Part shown: piece by piece, positions 62,026 to 64,000 of the stretch
How positions within the stretch are numbered: position 1 is the first letter of the stretch
How the letters are laid out: each line of letters starts with the position of its first letter
From: JABSSA01 sp039960995
GTDB lineage: Bacteria > Pseudomonadota > Alphaproteobacteria > Rhodobacterales > Rhodobacteraceae
DNA: 64,000 nt
Direction: 5' to 3'
Assembly: GCA_039960995.1 (NCBI GenBank)
Contig: JBDVKF010000044.1
Location: forward strand, 62,001-126,000
Notes under the pieces: model-generated
What the model was told of the DNA's origin: nothing
The model's database searches: none
Seen by the model: the letters and a program-made list of their open reading frames with translations, nothing else
Made by a program: the position numbers and the translations under genes

Positions 62026-62691
62026 ATGCAATATTCAAATACCCGAAAAAAACCCACAGTTGGCCACGCACCACTCAAAGCTGGAACAGTTCGATATGAC
62101 ACGTTTCGACCGGAGTTTAGCGTCGTGAGCGCGGGTGAGCCTGGTGACAAAGGCATCGATACGCACGCGCAGAATTTGGCGACACCCGAAGCCAGCACCA
62201 CACTGCGCCCTTGGAGCGAAACCCAAGCTTTGGCGGACCGTGCTGCGCGCGGGGCCGAAGTTCCTTTTGCGCAATCGGCATGGTTTGGTGCGGCCGCGGC
62301 GCGTCACTTGGCAACAGGGCGCAATCCTGATGATTTGTCGTATGTTCTGGCGGCGCCAGATGCGTTGATCAAGCTTTCGGTTGCCATCGAACGCGTAGTC
62401 GAAAAAGCTTCAATGGGTGTTACCGAACATCGGATAGACGAAACACCTTTGGACTTGGTGCTCAGCTATCTTGAATCGATGCCTTGTGCTGTTGAAACGC
62501 GTTTGGGTGTTTCTGGTTTGGTCGTTCGGATCAATTTGGCCGAACTGACAACGCGTGATCGTCCTGCAGATGTACCTGTACCAGATGCTTTGTGGTCTCG
62601 GATGGAACAACTGACAAGGTTGTCATTGGTGCCAAACAGTGCGGCATCGCGCGACAAAGAAGCCGGCGCTGATCTTATGAAGTTTGATTAA
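62026..62691 (+). CDS. Hypothetical protein
   Basis: 221-residue protein from the ATG at 62026 (GAGG just upstream). The Ala/Leu/Val-rich middle and C-terminal half (about residues 65-220) looks like a folded, mostly helical domain; the first 60 residues are polar and possibly disordered. No family recognised. Its end overlaps the end of convergent truA by 17 bp. The start is uncertain; a GTG at 62125 is possible. Confidence 0.55.
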   Translation: MQYSNTRKKPTVGHAPLKAGTVRYDTFRPEFSVVSAGEPGDKGIDTHAQNLATPEASTTLRPWSETQALADRAARGAEVPFAQSAWFGAAAARHLATGRNPDDLSYVLAAPDALIKLSVAIERVVEKASMGVTEHRIDETPLDLVLSYLESMPCAVETRLGVSGLVVRINLAELTTRDRPADVPVPDALWSRMEQLTRLSLVPNSAASRDKEAGADLMKFD

Positions 62692-63451
62692 ACGGATCAT
62701 CCGCGTAACCAACGCTGGCCAGATACAAACCATGAGGTGGGGAAACAGGGCCGCATGCGGCGCGGTCCTTGGCGTTTAGAGCCTCGCGGACATCATCGGG
62801 GGTCCACGAACCGGCCCCGACACGTTCCAATGTGCCCACAAGACTGCGCACTTGATTGTGCAAAAAGGATCGGGCCCGCACGTCAAATTGAATTTCCGGA
62901 CCACTGGTCAATTCCACACGGCGGACATCAAGCTGCGTCAGGGTTTTGATAGGCGTTTGCGCCTGACAAATTGTCGATCGAAACGTGGTGAAATCATGCT
63001 GCCCCAGCAAATGATTTGCACCAGCCTGCATCGCGTCTTCATCTAACATATGCTTCACCTGCCAAACCAGCCCGTCCAGATGGGTTGCAGGCGCACGACG
63101 CATCAACAGTCGAAAAACGTAACGCCGCTCAAGTGCAGAAAAACGCGCATGCCAATCCTCTGAAACACGGGCGCAATCCACAATCGCAATTGGGGCCGGA
63201 CGTAAATGAAAATTCAACGCCTCAGATAACCGAAACGGTGTCCAGTCCTTGTCGAGGTCACAATGCGCAACCTGTGCCAATCCGTGAACACCCGCATCGG
63301 TGCGACCTGCTGCAGCGATGTTGTGCGTGCGCGGCTCAAGCTTGGTCAATGCCTGTTCAATCGTTCCCTGAACAGAGACGTGTTCGACCTGCCGTTGCCA
63401 TCCGCGAAAGGGCTTGCCGTGGTATTCGATTTTCAATGCATAACGTGGCAT
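62675..63451 (-). CDS. truA: tRNA pseudouridine(38-40) synthase TruA
   Basis: 258-residue enzyme that modifies U38-U40 in many tRNAs. LKIEYHGKPFRGWQRQ at the start, catalytic Asp52 in GRTDAGVHGLAQVAH, and FLHNQVRSLVGTLERVG near the end are the TruA motifs. Confidence 0.96.
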   Translation of the reverse strand: MPRYALKIEYHGKPFRGWQRQVEHVSVQGTIEQALTKLEPRTHNIAAAGRTDAGVHGLAQVAHCDLDKDWTPFRLSEALNFHLRPAPIAIVDCARVSEDWHARFSALERRYVFRLLMRRAPATHLDGLVWQVKHMLDEDAMQAGANHLLGQHDFTTFRSTICQAQTPIKTLTQLDVRRVELTSGPEIQFDVRARSFLHNQVRSLVGTLERVGAGSWTPDDVREALNAKDRAACGPVSPPHGLYLASVGYADDPFNQTS

Positions 63452-63610
63452 TTTGCGGACCTAACCTCTGTTTTCTGGCAACGCAACCGATGGGGCATAT
63501 CTGTCTCAATCCATTGCGATATTTGCAAGGGTGACAACGCGGCGAAAGCTCCCTCTGGCACTTATCCCGCTGACTTCCTATCTTGTCCCCGGACGAAGGA
63601 GGGTAGCCAT

Positions 63611-64000
63611 TTGGTTATTGGAACGTTGGCCGACGGTGTGTTGCGCAGTGTCGAAGGTGTGCAAGACGCTGTGTCCGGGGCCTTTTTCGAGCCGGTGATC
63701 CGTTTGGGTGTCACGGGTTTGGCGCGATCAGGTAAGACGGTTTTCATCACTTCATTGGTTGCCAATCTTTTAGACCGAGGGCGCATGTCGCATTTGTTGG
63801 CGGCCCATGAAGGACGGATCGAAGCCGCCTTTTTGCAACCTCAACCGGACGACACAATTCCACGTTTTGACTTTGAGGGGCATATGGCGTCGCTGACCGC
63901 GCAACCGCCGCATTGGCCCGACAGCACCCGCGCCGTTTCAGAATTGCGATTGTCCTTGCGTGTGCGACCGTCAGGCTTGCTTGCTGGATTGCAGGGGCCG
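63611..64000 (+). CDS. ycjX: YcjX family P-loop protein (5' end only)
   Basis: 130 codons are visible before the window ends. The TTG at 63611 has a strong AAGGAGGG 8 bp upstream and the frame stays open. The protein has VIRLGVTGLARSGKTVFITSLVANLLDRGRMSHL, matching the Walker A region of the YcjX/DUF463 family of predicted GTPases, and continues FDFEGHMASLTAQPPHWPDSTRAVSELRLSLRVRP, also typical. Function of the family is linked to envelope stress in enterobacteria but not defined. The 3' end lies outside the window. Confidence 0.85.
   Translation, partial: MVIGTLADGVLRSVEGVQDAVSGAFFEPVIRLGVTGLARSGKTVFITSLVANLLDRGRMSHLLAAHEGRIEAAFLQPQPDDTIPRFDFEGHMASLTAQPPHWPDSTRAVSELRLSLRVRPSGLLAGLQGP

Overview
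This is an ordinary, gene-dense chromosomal window from an alphaproteobacterium, most likely a marine Rhodobacteraceae (roseobacter-group) member. That placement is inferred from gene content: a membrane-anchored cytochrome c of the cy type, a DUF1127 gene facing a LysR regulator, a BKACE/DUF849 enzyme, moderate GC, and many GTG starts and ATGA/TAATG gene overlaps. No tRNA, 16S/23S rRNA, insertion sequence, prophage, CRISPR array or origin was seen. Two structural RNAs are present: RNase P RNA (8199-8577) and the small SRP RNA (36724-36818).

Layout. 1-10.7 kb is housekeeping: a truncated rRNA pseudouridine synthase, a methyltransferase, tadA, an AraC regulator facing a Tat-exported cysteine hydrolase, gatC-gatA, a lipoprotein and amidase pair, rnpB, rpmG, and a three-gene overlapping set (VOC, P-loop kinase, GNAT). 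10.7-20.8 kb holds a BI-1 membrane protein, the DUF1127/LysR pair, an XRE regulator, an overlapping hisN-like / 8-oxoguanine deaminase / CAP-domain operon, guanine deaminase, mgtE, 5-formyl-THF cyclo-ligase and a YmdB-type phosphoesterase. 20.7-27.9 kb is transport-rich: a DMT exporter, two SLC13-type permeases with TrkA-C domains, a BASS symporter and a flavin dehydrogenase. 28.1-38.4 kb holds yebC, a large chemoreceptor, cytochrome cy, pheA, nudC, a CpdB-like phosphoesterase, the SRP RNA, and an alpha/beta hydrolase facing its probable TetR repressor.

38.4-48.3 kb is a sugar-utilisation locus: a CUT1 ABC transporter (binding protein, two permeases, ATPase), a GH2 beta-mannosidase-like enzyme, a sugar isomerase/epimerase and a Gfo/Idh/MocA dehydrogenase, all on the minus strand. 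A divergent LacI regulator faces it, and two LacI-type operators lie 21 bp apart. 48.3-51 kb has a PstS-OmpA fusion and an exported tandem rhodanese. 51.3-58.7 kb is a myo-inositol catabolic operon in the order iolD-iolE-dehydrogenase-RpiR regulator-iolC-iolB-class II aldolase; no iolA is in the window. Divergent from it are a BKACE enzyme and an acyl-CoA dehydrogenase. The end has a poorly coding ~1 kb stretch, an unrecognised protein, truA and a truncated ycjX.

I did not find a clearly new multi-gene system. The items most worth a second look are candidate operators at five regulator loci, the PstS-OmpA fusion, the leaderless CpdB-like protein, the chemoreceptor with a probable second HAMP segment, and the orphan DNA at 61.0-62.0 kb.
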